A stretch of DNA of 64,000 nt from Agelaius tricolor (Eukaryota > Chordata > Aves > Passeriformes > Icteridae). Position numbers and translations under genes: made by a program. How positions within the stretch are numbered: position 1 is the stretch's first letter; the number at the start of each line of letters is the position of its first letter. Below, piece after piece: positions 48,501 to 61,639 of the stretch. The notes beneath the pieces are model-generated. The model made no database searches and was not told the origin of the DNA. It worked only from the letters and a program-made list of their open reading frames with translations. The stretch lies in assembly GCA_023055355.1 (NCBI GenBank), contig JALJCS010000004.1, positions 27,804,744 to 27,868,743 on the forward strand. Reading direction: 5' to 3'.

Positions 48501-51500
48501 AATCACGTCATCTTGGTAATAATCAGACAAATCTAAATAAATTATCAGGGAAATGAGAAGTAACAAGAAAATGTGGGGTCTTTTTAGATACCCTTAGGAT
48601 CTCTTTAGATACCAATGCATATAAAACATATAGGGGAAAAGCTATAAATTTTCTTTAATGATACCCCAGAGAAACTGTGTTCCATGGCTCCAGCTCTACA
48701 GAGCCGGGTTATCCCTTTGGTTTACCAAGTTAATCTTGCATCTACATAGTGAATCTCTCTTGATATACAATACCATCCTTCCTATTTAATCTGTAGGTCT
48801 CTTTCCAAGTGATGCACATATCTTGAGAAATTCAAGGCATAAGAGACAAGGTAACAGTCAGTAGTCAGTTTATAGCACAAACATTTTCTGACATAGAAAC
48901 TGTTGATACTGAAAAAATCTCTTTGTTTACATTTTTATTTTCTTATTTTCACATGGGATTTGGGGACCAGTGGATTAAATTTCACTATATTTGGAAGAAA
49001 GTAGATGGTTCTAGTGAGACATATCTCAAAATAGATTTATTAAAGCATTTATCTTATGCTCAGTAGCAGCATTTATTTTGTATGCTTACAAACTAGTTGT
49101 CCTCCTTGAAGAGTTTTACTAAATGATGCATGATTAAGAAGAATAATAATTTACATTTTTGTATAGTTAAAACTATTTCATAACAGAACTTAGAATGAGG
49201 AAGAACTATCAGTAAATTTTTGGCTTTGTTGTTATTCCTATGTTTTTCCTTTCCAGCTTAGTTGACAGTGTCACAATCTCTAGAACAGGAAGCTCAAGCT
49301 AATGCCAATCTGAACTGATACATTCATAACTTACAGGACATTTCATTTTGTGTCAAATGCATACATCTGGAAAGAAATGGAGACCACTTAAGTCTGAGTC
49401 AAATCACTGCAGCCATGGCTAGACTGCTTCCCAGGAACTTTGCAGTGTGCTCACCCAGCCTCTGTTTCTGCAGGTGGATTGCATTAGTGTGCTGGCACTA
49501 ATGATGTAAATGCAGACAGTGGGAAATCTATGTTTTCATGGCACTGCATTTAACCATCACAAATAAAAATAGATTTCCTCATGGCTTTATGGTATTTTAT
49601 GATTCTGGTCTTACTATGAACTGTTGCTAACTTATTATTTAAATTTCAAGATCATGAAAGATCATGACTAAGACAGCATTTGGAGCAATGCTCTGAATGT
49701 TTTTGTGATGCAATATACTTCTTATTTGGTTTTGCAATAATATATCTTAGAAACAAAAATCTTGGTGAAAAAAGGTTTCATATTTTATATGAAGATTTGC
49801 AAGAGAAATGTGAACTCATTTTACATTTGTTAGAAAGAATAAAAGGCCCACCCCTTTTATACATCTGTTCTGAATGCTCCTGAATTTATATACTCTGCCA
49901 ACTGTTTATATATTGACTACCATTGACTTATTCCATTTTCTATTTTGAGAATTAATGTACTGAATTCATATTCATAAATTCACATTCTCTAAGATACTTA
50001 ATAGGTATTTTTGAAAGACAACAGTCCAGAAGAAATGACTAATGAGTCATCTTGTACTAGCAATATTGATAAAAAATTGATTCAAAAATTGACTTGAATA
50101 TAAGTGGTTTATAATTCCTATGCATTAGGAACTGTCAGAATAGGTAAGGGAGCAGAAGATATTTTAAAATACCTTATACCAACAAATCATATGATCAAAA
50201 CTATAAGCAAAGTTAAAGAAAGGAATAAAGAATTAGACTTCCTTACGTACAGAAATAAAGTACTTCACCTGACAGTTATAGTAGAAACATATTTTCAGAA
50301 AGGAAAATGTTCTTTTCCCCAATATCTAAAAGAAGTTGCAGTATGAAAGGGATTTTAGCTACTGTAAATAGTTGAAAAGAGATGGAACTTTAGACAAAAT
50401 AGCCTAAATATGATGAGAGGGATGGAAATTGATTTACAACATCTTGAAGGCCTCTGCTTCTGGCTATCAGACCTTTAAATGGGTAAACCTCTGTCAGAAG
50501 ATCAGGGAAAGAATAGCAGAGGAGGAAGCCCTCTTTTAAGCATACAGGGGTTATTGCATTCTCCCTTCTCTATTTGAGATTTCTCTGCCATGGTTGAAGA
50601 AAACATTGCTGACATCAAGACTGCTAAGAATAAGAACATAGAGCTCTTTAAGAGACATGTTTTTCATTGACAACCTCAATATGGGAAGCCAGAACTACCC
50701 TTGCTCATTGGTGAGCAGAAAAGCTAAGGGATCCTAGCTGTAGACTGAAAGATTTGCAAGAAGGACACACTTCAGATATGCATGGTGATAGAAATGGACT
50801 AAAAATACAGAAGTGGGGAACTGCATCACCAGATTTATTACTTTCCTTGAACTGTTCTCCCACTAAAGGTGAAAAAAGCGTCTACCCATAAATACAGATC
50901 AGATAACACCTACCCTTTGACTTAACTGCCTGTTTTCTGCTGAAAAGCTGACTGACAATGCCAAAATCATCTTCTACATTTCAACTGAAAAATATGATCA
51001 AAGTTTGAATCTGGCTTCTTGTTCCAAAAGACCACAATATTACGTATTTATTTTGTTTGAGCTTACAGTGAAATTTAGATCTCCTTCCTGAAAGTAGAAA
51101 GGAAATAAAATTGCAGGTACTTCTTAATCAAACTTATAAACTTGTATTTGTTCTTTCAGTGTTCTCTAACACCTGAAGTCCTACAAGGCATCTGTCAAAA
51201 ATTGACTACAGCTACTATCTAGAGACCTGTCATGCTGTTGAATTAGTAACACTACTGATAACAAACTTGGCATTTTCTCTAGTCTAGTCTGAAGCATTCT
51301 GAAACACTCTCCAGAAACACCTCTAGAAACACTCTCTAGAAACACCTTTCCATCAACATGAAAGAAAATCTAAAGCAAGCCTGTTCATGGCTTATTGTTT
51401 AGCTAGATAAACTAGATTGCTAAAATGAGGAACAGATTCTTAAGATCTTTAAAAGTGGCTATTGAGTGGAAATATTTCTATTCCTCTGTACCTATTTTGG

Positions 51501-54500
51501 ACACCTAATAAGGGATTTGATTTTCATAGTGTCAAAAGCAAAACCTTGGTCTATATCATACTATTTGGGACACTAAAACTTTTTTTTTTTTAGAATTTGT
51601 ATCTACAACTGCCTTTGAAATGCCCTTTCTCTTATGCCTTCAGGTTGGATTTGGGGGAATGCACACATTTATACTGCCAGTTTTGAACAAAGCACAATAC
51701 AGCCATAATTTTTTTAGGATTCATAGATATTCCCAAGCATTGCTATGTTGAAATGAGTGGCCATCCACTTTTTTTGCACCGTCTCTGTCTGGAATTAGCA
51801 GTTTTTGATAGGCCATTGTCCAGTTAATTCACTCGCTGGAATAATTCTCTTTGTTTCCCTTCAGTTTTGGAGACAGAGGGCAGCCTTGTCTCCCCAGGCC
51901 TAATTTGGACAAGTCAGTCAGTACTTTTTCCACATGGTTTTGGCTTGAAGATACTCAGGGCTGTCTCAAAGCAGGCCAGAATGTAATCAGGCAAATGATG
52001 ACTTCTGCGTGTAAAGATCCTGGACTGCAGACTAATTGCTATTGCCAACCAATCAGCTACTCATTTATTCTTGTTTCTACCCGCCAGCCTTGTGTAAGTC
52101 AGCTGGCAGCACTTTGGTGTGCTTAACATTTGAGAAATCTGGAAGTGCAGTTAAAAGAACAATGCAGCCTTAGGAACATGACCCAACTTGCTTTAAACAA
52201 GACTTTCATTCACCATAACTTAGCTAGTCTGTCGTGGAGTACCACTTAACATTATTTATGTATCCTCTCTTTTCATAATTAGTAACCCAGTTCTCAACTA
52301 CAACTGCAACTTTTTGGGAAGAGACAAAAGGGAGAGCTTCATGAGCTCTCATGACTAGCTCTAGCTCTCACTAGACTTACATTAAGTTTTCAATTCATAC
52401 TGGCACATACATCCATATATATGTGCATGAGGATATATGTTTACATTTTTGAAATCATACCAGGGACTGTTTCCAAGACAGAATGACTTCACATATCTTT
52501 TCAAGTATTTATACTCTGTCAAACCTCCTCTGCTTTCAGGTTGCTCCACAAATCCTCTCCCCTTCCATCTCCCTCCAAAAAACCCCCTGTGCTTTAAATT
52601 ATTTTTTCTTATAGAAGGCATGATGAATAACTATGATTATGTGGCTGTTCTGTATTTTGCAGCAGAGTCACTGTAGAACCTACATTTAGAGCTTTGATGT
52701 TAGATTTCTATATTTTTCTTTTTTAAGAATAAAGAGTGTAGCTTTTATTAATTAAAAACAAATTGAAAAATGTGTGATCCTTTATTTGGGCTATCAGAAC
52801 TGGAGCCTTGTCATCACTTAAGTAACTAAGCAACACACAAGATTGCATGTGGGTTGTCCCTGGGCATAGGCTGTTTCCCCTCTTGCAGCATACCTACTGC
52901 CCCAATCCAAATAAAATATTTTTTAGATGTAAAAGGTAAATATTTTATTCCTACTTTTCCCTTCTTTGATAATTTTGATGATTTTGCTCATCTTCTGCAG
53001 AAGAATGAAGGGTGAGTGAAGAAAGAAGAAATTTTACTTGAGAATATTGACTAAGATTTTTTCCATGACAGGCAACCTAAATCATATGATAAAGTAGTTT
53101 CATAGTTCTTTGCTTAAGAAAGGAATCAAGTGATAATATACCTCTGCTTCATAGAGGTTCTTAAATGATGTATTTCTTCATATGTTATGAAGAGATGCAC
53201 AAATATGGGAAATAGGTACATATTTATATGATGGGGTATGGTAAATATTCAATCCTAGGGACTTAAAAATTTAAATTTTATTAATGCAACATGAGTCCTG
53301 CATTGAGGACTGAATGTGGCATTTTTCTACTTTTAGGGATTATTTGTTTATGTACAAAGCTATTCTGGAAGTGGCTGCTTCTATTCCTATATTACTGATA
53401 CAAAGGCAATGATATACTTTTTTCCAAATAAGGCTTGCTTTAATTTGTTATACTCTACTGTTAGTTAGAAATGTATAACTGCCTGATTGTATCATTCTTG
53501 TTATAGAGTGATTTAGATTAAATGAAAAATGTTTCCCAAAATATGTTTATTACATGAATCTCAATATCTGACAAAAGGTTAGCAATTTAATGAAAATCAA
53601 GATTCTCGTGGGATCTCACAGATTCTTGTTAGAGGTCCCTCTACTGAAAAAAGGACAACCTATGTGCATGCTCTTTCATTACCAAAGTAAGCAGTTAAAA
53701 ACTTCTCTAAGTTCATACTGATTAAATATATTTTATTTTTCCTTGCTTTCAAGAATACCAATGACATCATGAGGTTTTGTGATACTGAGATTGTGTTAAG
53801 CTACAGACAGACAAGTGGGAATTTTCACTTTTCTTTGATAATATTTTAAAACCTCAAATGGTAGGATCCTCCATTGACACATCAGTTTATATATAAACAA
53901 AATTGAGCAATTCTAAGTGAGTCATAATCAACATTTGTCATATTCTCCTTCAAAACTAAGAATTTACTGATGAAACTAATTTAAAAATAAGGTAGAATGC
54001 TCAACTGATTAGCAATTAACTTCTGTCCTAAATACAGCTCCTTCCTGTGCACATACATGATCTTGAACTTCCTTGCTTGCTTATTTGTGCTTGTATGCTT
54101 TATTACAGTTTATGTATGTACCCATCTGTGTTTCAAAGAGTAATGAGAGAATGCAAGCAATTGGTACAGTTTTCTGTGGGAGGTAGAATATATATAAAGT
54201 CATGGAAATAACTAGGGCAGACAATATGGAACAGCAGTTTACTGTTAGATTAGCCATTGGAAATCAAGTTGATATTTACTGCTTGGAAGGTATTAGAGAT
54301 TATGCAGACATGTCTTAACAATTAACTTGGATATTAATTGTCATATTTATTTTGGAACAAAGAATTTAACAATGATATGAGGTGAAAATTACATGGTGAA
54401 AATGACAAAAATTGTTCATTAATTTTGTGTACAAGTTATAGTGCACCATCAATGCTGAGAAATGAGTACTAGCAGTTCAGAAATGCAGCCATATTGCAAA

Positions 54501-57500
54501 TTGTCTGAAAAGTTTTTTTTTTTTTTTTTACTGTCAGATAGACATCTGATATTGCTCTGGTAGTATCATGCAGAAAACTGAGCTACCAAAGCAAATAAAA
54601 ACAAAATCTGAACAGTTATCAACACAAATATTCCGTACACCTGTATGCTATAAACACTTAGTTAAGTCATTCCATGTGATTCTGTGCCTTCTTTATACTA
54701 CTGTTATGCATCTAGCTTTTAAGGTTTGAGCCACATATCTTTGTTTTTAAGGACTTTACTCATACTGTTTGTTGCTTTATCTCCAAATCATTAGTGTACA
54801 AATGTGGGTAGCAGTCCAGACATGGGATTACTATGAAGCAAGATGTCTTTAAAAAATTTAATCTCTGTTCTTTACTAAATACAAACTATTCTCCTGAGAA
54901 AGGCTTTTTGTGGCTGTAATCTTGTTTCTGCCCTCTGGTACAAATCTCCTCTGGAGGTGGCAAATAATGTTATACCCAGAGCTTTACTTTTTAAAGAGTT
55001 TTCTTCTTCATGTGTTACATTCTGGGATTCCCTCTCCATTAGCTACCCAGTCTTTTTACAAGAACAGTTGATCATGTATCACATGTACAAAGAGCCAACA
55101 TCAGAATGCTGTTAGTTTTTCAGTGGTCTAGTTTCTTTCACGTAGTAGACCTAGTTTGCATTACAGAGAATCCATAACCTGAAAACAGTGGCAAATTGTA
55201 AGTCTATATAACTATATATACATGCATTTATATCTCTGTGTATTCTGGGTTGATATATTTGAAGTGTATGTAATACCAATTACAGCATATTGGGAGAAAA
55301 CCAAAAAGAAGCAAAGAAAAACTACAACACAAAATGTCAAACCACTGTAAATAATATTAGGGAAAATTGCACTGCTAAATGGTAGTAGAAAAATAAATAT
55401 TTAATTAGTCTGAAACTGCATTTTAGCCACTGGCCTTGTAGATAAAAAGATTGCAAATGCAAATGTTGTTCTTTTAAACCTCAGAAGAAGTTTTTCAATA
55501 TTTGAAATTAGAAAGGTAATTACTTGAAGTATTGGATGATATTAAACACAACTACTTAGTAAGCACACTGCACAATTTCAATGTCTGCTCTCCATAGAGG
55601 GGCTTATCCAAGTCTCTAAATCCCACTCACTGTCATGGATTTTTTAAAATGTGTGATTGTTGCATATGAGCATACTGAATAGCTGCTGTTTATATGCAGT
55701 CTGACTAGGTCAAGTAAGTGAATGGTACTTGTGCAATCTGCATGATGTCACAATCAAAAGTCTGAGGTTGTTGGAGTGCTGTATTCCTTCTGAAAGCACA
55801 ATCTAACTTCCTTGCCCTTAAAAACATGCTGCAAAGCACAAGCTAAAAAGGTGTCATTGTGCTAAGGATTAAATGGAGGATTTAAAGGATTACAAAGGAT
55901 TAAATGTAATGCAATTAAATGCCCTGTGATATGATGAAAAAATATCTTGTGCCCTGACAGAATAGAGAATCAGCTACACAAAATGCTATCAGCCACTTGC
56001 ATTTCATTCATGGCAATCTCAATAGGATAAAAGAATAGGGAAAAAGAACTGATATACTCAGGTAAAAGTTTCCTATGCATTACTATGTCTGTATCTGATT
56101 ATATGACATTATATGACATCAGGATATCTGTTTTATTTCTGTGCAGTACTCTGCCATGAACTGATGGAAGAGGTACACTTTAATTATTTTATTCCTGAAG
56201 TACTGAGATTAATGGTGATTGCATATAATTTATTCACTACCAAATGATCCAGAGAAAAAACCTTTTCTGAATAAGATAACACATTTATCAAACTTAAATA
56301 TTAAATTTAAGGTGATTCTAAATAATGAAAATAACTCCCCCTATAAATAGGACATTGAATGTTTAATACATTTTTGTTTAAAGTGTTATGTTGACTTTAT
56401 CACGTTAAAAAAGTAAAGAAATAATTAAAATCCAATTTCCAGTGTTCCTTTGGGTATTCTTTTCAAATTTGGGAAAGTTCAACTTAGAAGTATTCCTTAA
56501 TAAATTTAAATCAAGTAAGTGTGAAAAAAACATGCAAGACAAAAAAGTATTGTGAAATATTCTGCTTCATAATGATGGTTTTATTTATTCATTTCTAAAG
56601 CAGTAACTTGACTGGGATTGATTGCTTGTTTCTAGGAAATTATTTACATTAGTATTGTGAGAATCTGCAAGATTTTTGTTTACTCAAGCAGATTGGCAGC
56701 AAATTGTGTCATCTAGGTATTTTAGCAACATTTTGTATTCACAACTGAAAACTGAATTCTTTCCATCATTATTTTCATGCAATAGGCCACTGAAAAACAT
56801 TCCAAACACAGTCATAATATTTGATAGATTTTCCAGTAAAGTCAATCCGACAGAAGTAACCAGACAGGCAGGTTTTTATTGTAATCCTATTTGCATATTT
56901 GTTCTTGTCTTTCATCATTTAACAATTTTACCATAAATGTACATGATTGATAATACTCATAAAAGACTCAAGGATGGCCAGAAGAAAAGGGGAGAATTAA
57001 GAAGTGAAGTCAATCTACAAACATGTCAAATTTGGCTAAATGCAAGATCTACATGAAGGGCAGAAAAACATAAACCACTATTTCAGACTGCAAGATTCCA
57101 GCTTGGGAAACAATAACTCTTAAGTATTAGAGGTAAGAAAATAAAAGATGACCATGAATGACCAGTGTGCTCAGAAAAATATTGTATCCCTTGCTTGTGT
57201 GAGCAAGCTCACTATTGTGAGCAATAGTCTCGGTAAACATAGGCTGATTCTCTTATCCCTCTATGTAGAACTGTTCCTAGTCCCAGAAGAGGTGGCCCAA
57301 TCAGTGGAGAAAATGCACAGATACAATAGAATATTGAAATTGTTAGAAAATTGATATTAATAGAATCAATAAATGTATAAAGAACACAGAAAATGACAAT
57401 ATGAGGGGGTGAGAAGATTCTATAACTTACATGAACAGAAATATGACAAATTAGTCACCTTAGTATATTGAATTTAAGCTAACTTACAGAAAATTACTCC

Positions 57501-57800
57501 ATAAATTAAACAAATTTTAATTAACATTGTCAACCAACTGAACAAGTGGTATTATTTGCAATTAATTCTTTGTAAGCAACCTTGAAATTGAGACAAAATG
57601 CAATACTTATATGAAAGCAAAAAATTGGAATACAATTGATACAGAGGTCACCTAAAGCATATGCAGCACAAAAGAATGAAACCAGTGTTCTGACTTTATA
57701 ACCTCTACAGCTGATTAATTACTTTAGAGAACTTGTGTCTGATAGTATATTTTCTACCTATACATCAAAGGAAGAAAAATATACTACAACAGATAGGCCA
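45520..57800. other. Long unique AT-rich stretch
   Basis: Twelve kilobases without a recognised transposon, RNA gene or exon. It contains a 13-bp minisatellite (51301-51349), A/T runs (for example 48207-48220 and 54512-54529), a doubled TGCAAATGCAAAT at about 55454, and less AT-biased blocks at 49250-49560 and 51850-52130 that look like candidate regulatory DNA. Short frames (49680-49883, 50104-50346, 51851-52126 and others) show no domain. Confidence 0.45.
51301..51349. repeat. Minisatellite, four units of 12-13 bp
   Basis: GAAACACTCTCCA, GAAACACCTCTA, GAAACACTCTCTA and GAAACACCTTT lie head to tail. It is a small local expansion. Confidence 0.85.
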
Positions 57801-57804
57801 TGGT

Positions 57805-57910
57805 ACATTGACAAGCCTGAGAGTAAATCTGGAAAATTGAGAAGTGGACCCATGTGAACTTCATGAACTTCAACAAGTCCATGTGCAAGGACCTGTATCT
57901 GGGTCAGGAA
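57805..57910 (+). mobile_element. CR1 LINE, left part of a split copy
   Basis: 'gagaagtggacccatgtgaacttcatgaacttcaacaagtccatgtgcaaggacctgtatctgggtcagg' matches the CR1 ORF2 C-terminal block encoding 'NFMNFNKSMCKDLYLGQ'. It is cut at 57910 by an oppositely oriented CR1 tail and continues at 58091. The upstream limit is uncertain. Confidence 0.8.
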
Positions 57911-58090
57911 AATCATAGAATCATAGAATGGCATGAGTTGGGAGAAACCTTTAAACATCATCAGTTTAAAACCCACTTGCTATGAGCAGGGTCATTTTAC
58001 ACTAGATTTGATTCCTCACAGCCCCATCCAACTTGACCTTGAACACGTCAAGGGTTGGGGAATCTATAACTTTGCTGGGCAACCTCTTAG
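57911..58090 (-). mobile_element. CR1 LINE 3' end nested inside another CR1
   Basis: The plus strand begins AATCATAGAATCATAGAATG, the reverse complement of two tail units. It continues through 'gagttgggagaaacctttaaacatcatcagtttaaaacccacttgctatgagcagggtc' to 'ttgctgggcaacctctta'. About 180 bp of the 3' end remain. It lies between two collinear parts of a plus-strand CR1, so it inserted later. Confidence 0.88.
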
Positions 58091-58812
58091 GTATTACTGA
58101 ATATCAGTAGAGTATTGGTAATGCCTGAGAACAGCCCTGCAGAGAAAGATTGGGAGATACTGGTGGATGAAAAATTAGATTTGGGCTGACAAGCTGTACT
58201 TGCATCCCAGAAAATCCATTGTCTTTTGCAATGCACAAAAGAAGGGCAATCAGCAGGATGAGGGAGTTGATTCTGGTTGATTCTGCTTTTGCTGAGACCC
58301 TAGCTGGAATACTTCATTCATTTCTGGGGTCTCCATTACAGGACATGGACCTCTCAGAACAGATCCCGAGGAGGGCAATAGAATGATCAGAAGGATGTAA
58401 CACTTCTCCTATGAAGAAAGGCTGAATGAGTCAAAGTTATTTCAGCCTGGACAGAAGGTTCTGAGGACATCATATTCCGGTCTTTTAATATATAAAAAGG
58501 ACTTACAATAAAGATGGGCATTTTTATTTTTACCAAGACTGACAGTTACAGAACAAGGGACAATGGTGATTAGCTGAAAGAGGAAAGATTTAGACTGGAT
58601 ACACAGAAGGCATTTTTCACAGTGAAGGTGGTGAGATACTGGAATAGGTTGCCCAGAGTTGTGATTGCCCATTGGAGGTGTTCAATGCCAGACAGGACAG
58701 GACTTTGAGAAAGCAGGTCAAATGTCCCTGACTGTCAGGTGGACTGGACCTAAATGATCTTTAAGGTCCCTTCCAACACAAACCATTCTATGAATCTGTC
58801 TATGATTCTGAC
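58091..58812 (+). mobile_element. CR1 LINE, right part of the split copy
   Basis: The sequence resumes at 'gaatatcagtagag' and follows CR1 ORF2 in order: 'gagaacagccctgcagagaaagattggg', 'catggacctctcagaacagatcccgaggagggc', 'cctatgaagaaaggctgaatgag', 'actggaataggttgcccagag' and 'gatctttaaggtcccttccaac'. The tail 'ccattctatgaatctgtctatgattctg' ends at about 58810. Stops in all frames make it inactive. Confidence 0.92.
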
Positions 58813-60817
58813 AGTTCTGTGGGATGTGATTGTTGCTCCCATCAATAGAATAGATCATTGTTACAGACAATAAATTTTCTTGCACTAATTACTACTTATT
58901 ACTGCAAACATAACCTTAATAAAAAAATAGAATTTAAAACATAAAAAAGTATTTGACTAGGGAACTATTTATAATGACTAAAACATATATGTCTTTTCTG
59001 TTGAAAAATTCACTTCTTGTTGGACAGTTTGAGTGCTGGGCAGGAGATTGATTACATGAGAAAGAAAAAAAATTACTTGGTATTAGTATCTCTATATGCT
59101 TATGCCTTGCTTCTAGATAAATAGTAGATCTTTACTAAATGAAATAACTGGGATAAATAAAACCTTAAATTGAAATCAATATTATTGATTTGAAGGCTTA
59201 TAGAGAGATTAATCTTTGCAATCATTTTAAACTGCACCTTGTTTTTCCAGCAGTGTGATTCTTAAAGGCTTTAGAAATGTATCCTGAGTTTGAAAACATG
59301 AATCAAATACCGGTCTAGGCTGATCATGCAAAACTAAAAAATAAACCAAACAAATTAAGATAGTGATTTCTACTATAAAGTTAATTACTATTAAGGAAAG
59401 CAAACAAGAAGAACTATAGACTAATTTATGATTGTTATACATCAGGAGAAATTACATTGAACTGATTCACCAATATATACTTGAAAATATAATAAAATTA
59501 AAATTATTGTCTAGATAGTAATAAACAGCTAATGAAACAGTCACTGAAATACTAAATCCATGTATCTTTCTGCACATTTTATGCATGTTTTATTCAGCTG
59601 TTATTTAGAGGTTTGTGTGAGATTGTTCCTAGAATTGCTTACATTTTATGTTATATTAATGGGAAGATAAAAATTTTCTAGCCTTATGCAGCAATCAGTT
59701 GAAAGTTAGGCAAAAACATCACTAAAATATGGGTATGGTGTTTTAGTTTTCTAGTGGTTTATCTCAGTAGTCTTTTCTCTCTGAAATTCCTAAAAACTAT
59801 TTACAATCAACATGGCTCTCTAAAATGAGGAAGACAGATTTTTAAATGTGTGAATTTTCTATCCTTAAGTTTTGAGTGGACAGTTGGATAGGAGAGGGAA
59901 GTATTTGTTAAGATGTCTGAAGAATGGTATCCAAGATGAGCTTTTGTCCAAAACACTATATTTTGCCATATTATTTTTCATGGTTCTGTAAAGCCACAAT
60001 ACAAAAAGAAAAAAAAAATAGTAAGTCAAACTTAATCTAGGCAAATATTTCTTATCTTTATAAAGAAAACACCAGGATAACTTAAGAAGAATGTGGAGTC
60101 CTGAAATACGAGTAGGAAAGAAATAATAAGTGCAGCCTCTTTAAAAAAGGAGTGTTAGGATGATGAACTACACCCAACACACTAAGTTTTAGCAATAGTG
60201 CCATTTTTAGACAGTCCCAGACTTCAGATTCTCTACACCAATACAATTCTTAAGAAGCTCATTTTAAAAGTTGTTTTTAATCTGATGCCCTGTCACTGTC
60301 TTAGGCTTTCTGGGTACTACTTCTGTCCTGAGCTTCAAAGTCTCATAGACCCATTCCGATACCAGCAGTCTCTGGGACATGAGCAATGACTATGTTGACT
60401 GGAAACAACTAAGTTCAGTTTCATTCTACCACAGCAACTTCATCTTGATTAAGAAGGTGAAGCAAAAATTATATAGCATTTTTATCCTCTCCAGGTGATA
60501 ATGCCGTGACATTTCTCTACCTGTTTTCCCAGTGTACTGAATGGTCCTTGTCTCCCACTTTTCTACATCACCTCGCAGTAGCCCTTCAGATCTCTTAAAA
60601 ATGTTATTTCTGCAAGATAAGAGGAACAAATAGGAAAGTATACAAAAGAGAATCTGCCCTACTCATTCCTTTGTTCATGCATTTTCCATTTACCACAGGT
60701 TTCAAATTTTATTAGAAACTGTCTGAAGTATTTTAAAAAGTTGTTAATGAAGTTTTATGAAGAGGAACTTTACATGGTTAAGCTGGTAACAAACCCTTTA
60801 AGTCTCAGATACATAAC
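58813..60817. other. AT-rich non-coding stretch
   Basis: Unique sequence with no gene, transposon or RNA recognised. Small frames at 59227-59442 (minus) and 60198-60389 (plus) are unsupported. Confidence 0.5.
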
Positions 60818-60915
60818 AGCTCTAGCTGGAAGGTACCATCAGAATTCTCTAGTCTACTTCACTGAGTAGGGCACAGCCAGCTAGATTAGGTTACTAGTGC
60901 TGGGGTCAGTGGGGT
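60818..60915 (-). mobile_element. Possible very old CR1 3' fragment
   Basis: 'tagctggaaggtaccatcagaattctctagtctact' followed by 'gggcacagccagctagattaggttactagtgct' has the order and spacing of the reverse complement of a CR1 tail region. The terminal AATCATAGAAT repeat is missing and the divergence is high. Confidence 0.35.
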
Positions 60916-60939
60916 TCTGCAGATGTGCTGCTTGCCATC

Positions 60940-61620
60940 TACAAAAGAGGTCCTTCCTGTGTTATCATGGACCAAAAACCCCCACCGGTTTTGAATCTCC
61001 CTTTCCTCAGGTGTCTCCTAGCACTAGCTCTGTTTAACTGCCTGTGCTTTGCCCTGTTTGGGTGTCTCAGCTCCAGTCCCTGCTCAGATGACTTTATGCT
61101 ATATTCTGCTCTGGTATGTGTTTGGTAGAGCCCTTCTCAGGAGTCCCTGCCCCAGTCCTTGTTTGAGCCTCTCTTTGCTCCTCCAGCCTTCCTCAGAAGA
61201 CTACTACTCTGGTGTCTTTTGTCTCATTGACTTCTCTTTTCTTCTGCATCTGTCTCCTGATATGTTTTCCCTTATACCTTGGCATCTCTTTTCCTTTTTT
61301 CCCTTGCCTCCACTCAGGTGTCACACCTGCCTTGGTCTTAGTCTGTTGCATCCTTTTGTTTAAGATATTAATATCCTTCCATAAATACACTTTTTGCAGA
61401 AGCACCATATGCTCCTCTGATGGGTGCAGTTGTGTGTTCAGTGGGCTGGTTTTGCCCATAGCAGAGCTATCTACAACTGGCTATGACCAGCTCAGAGAAG
61501 TACTAGATTACCTTTTCCATAGATCATCACTGCAGGTTCTTTTCCATTACCAAAACCTGCTGGTTATGACTGGTATATGTTTAAATGGATTTTTTAAAAT
61601 TTCAGCCAGGCCTGAAACTT
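60940..61620. other. Pyrimidine-rich block of unknown origin
   Basis: The plus strand is strongly C/T-biased from about 60990 to 61320, with repeated words such as 'ccagtcc', 'tctcc' and 'tttcc'. The bias leaves two overlapping plus frames open (61049-61363 and 61212-61631, the latter 139 codons). The second starts with a hydrophobic Phe/Leu/Cys/Ile stretch that simply reflects T-rich codons. Neither shows a domain. It may be a decayed repeat; I could not assign a family. Confidence 0.35.
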
Positions 61621-61639
61621 TTAGGCTTTGACTTTTATT

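Noticed and set aside
61212..61631. 139-codon plus frame with a hydrophobic start resembling a signal peptide
   Set aside because: The hydrophobic residues come from a pyrimidine-rich tract. An overlapping frame is also open, and there is no domain or splice support.
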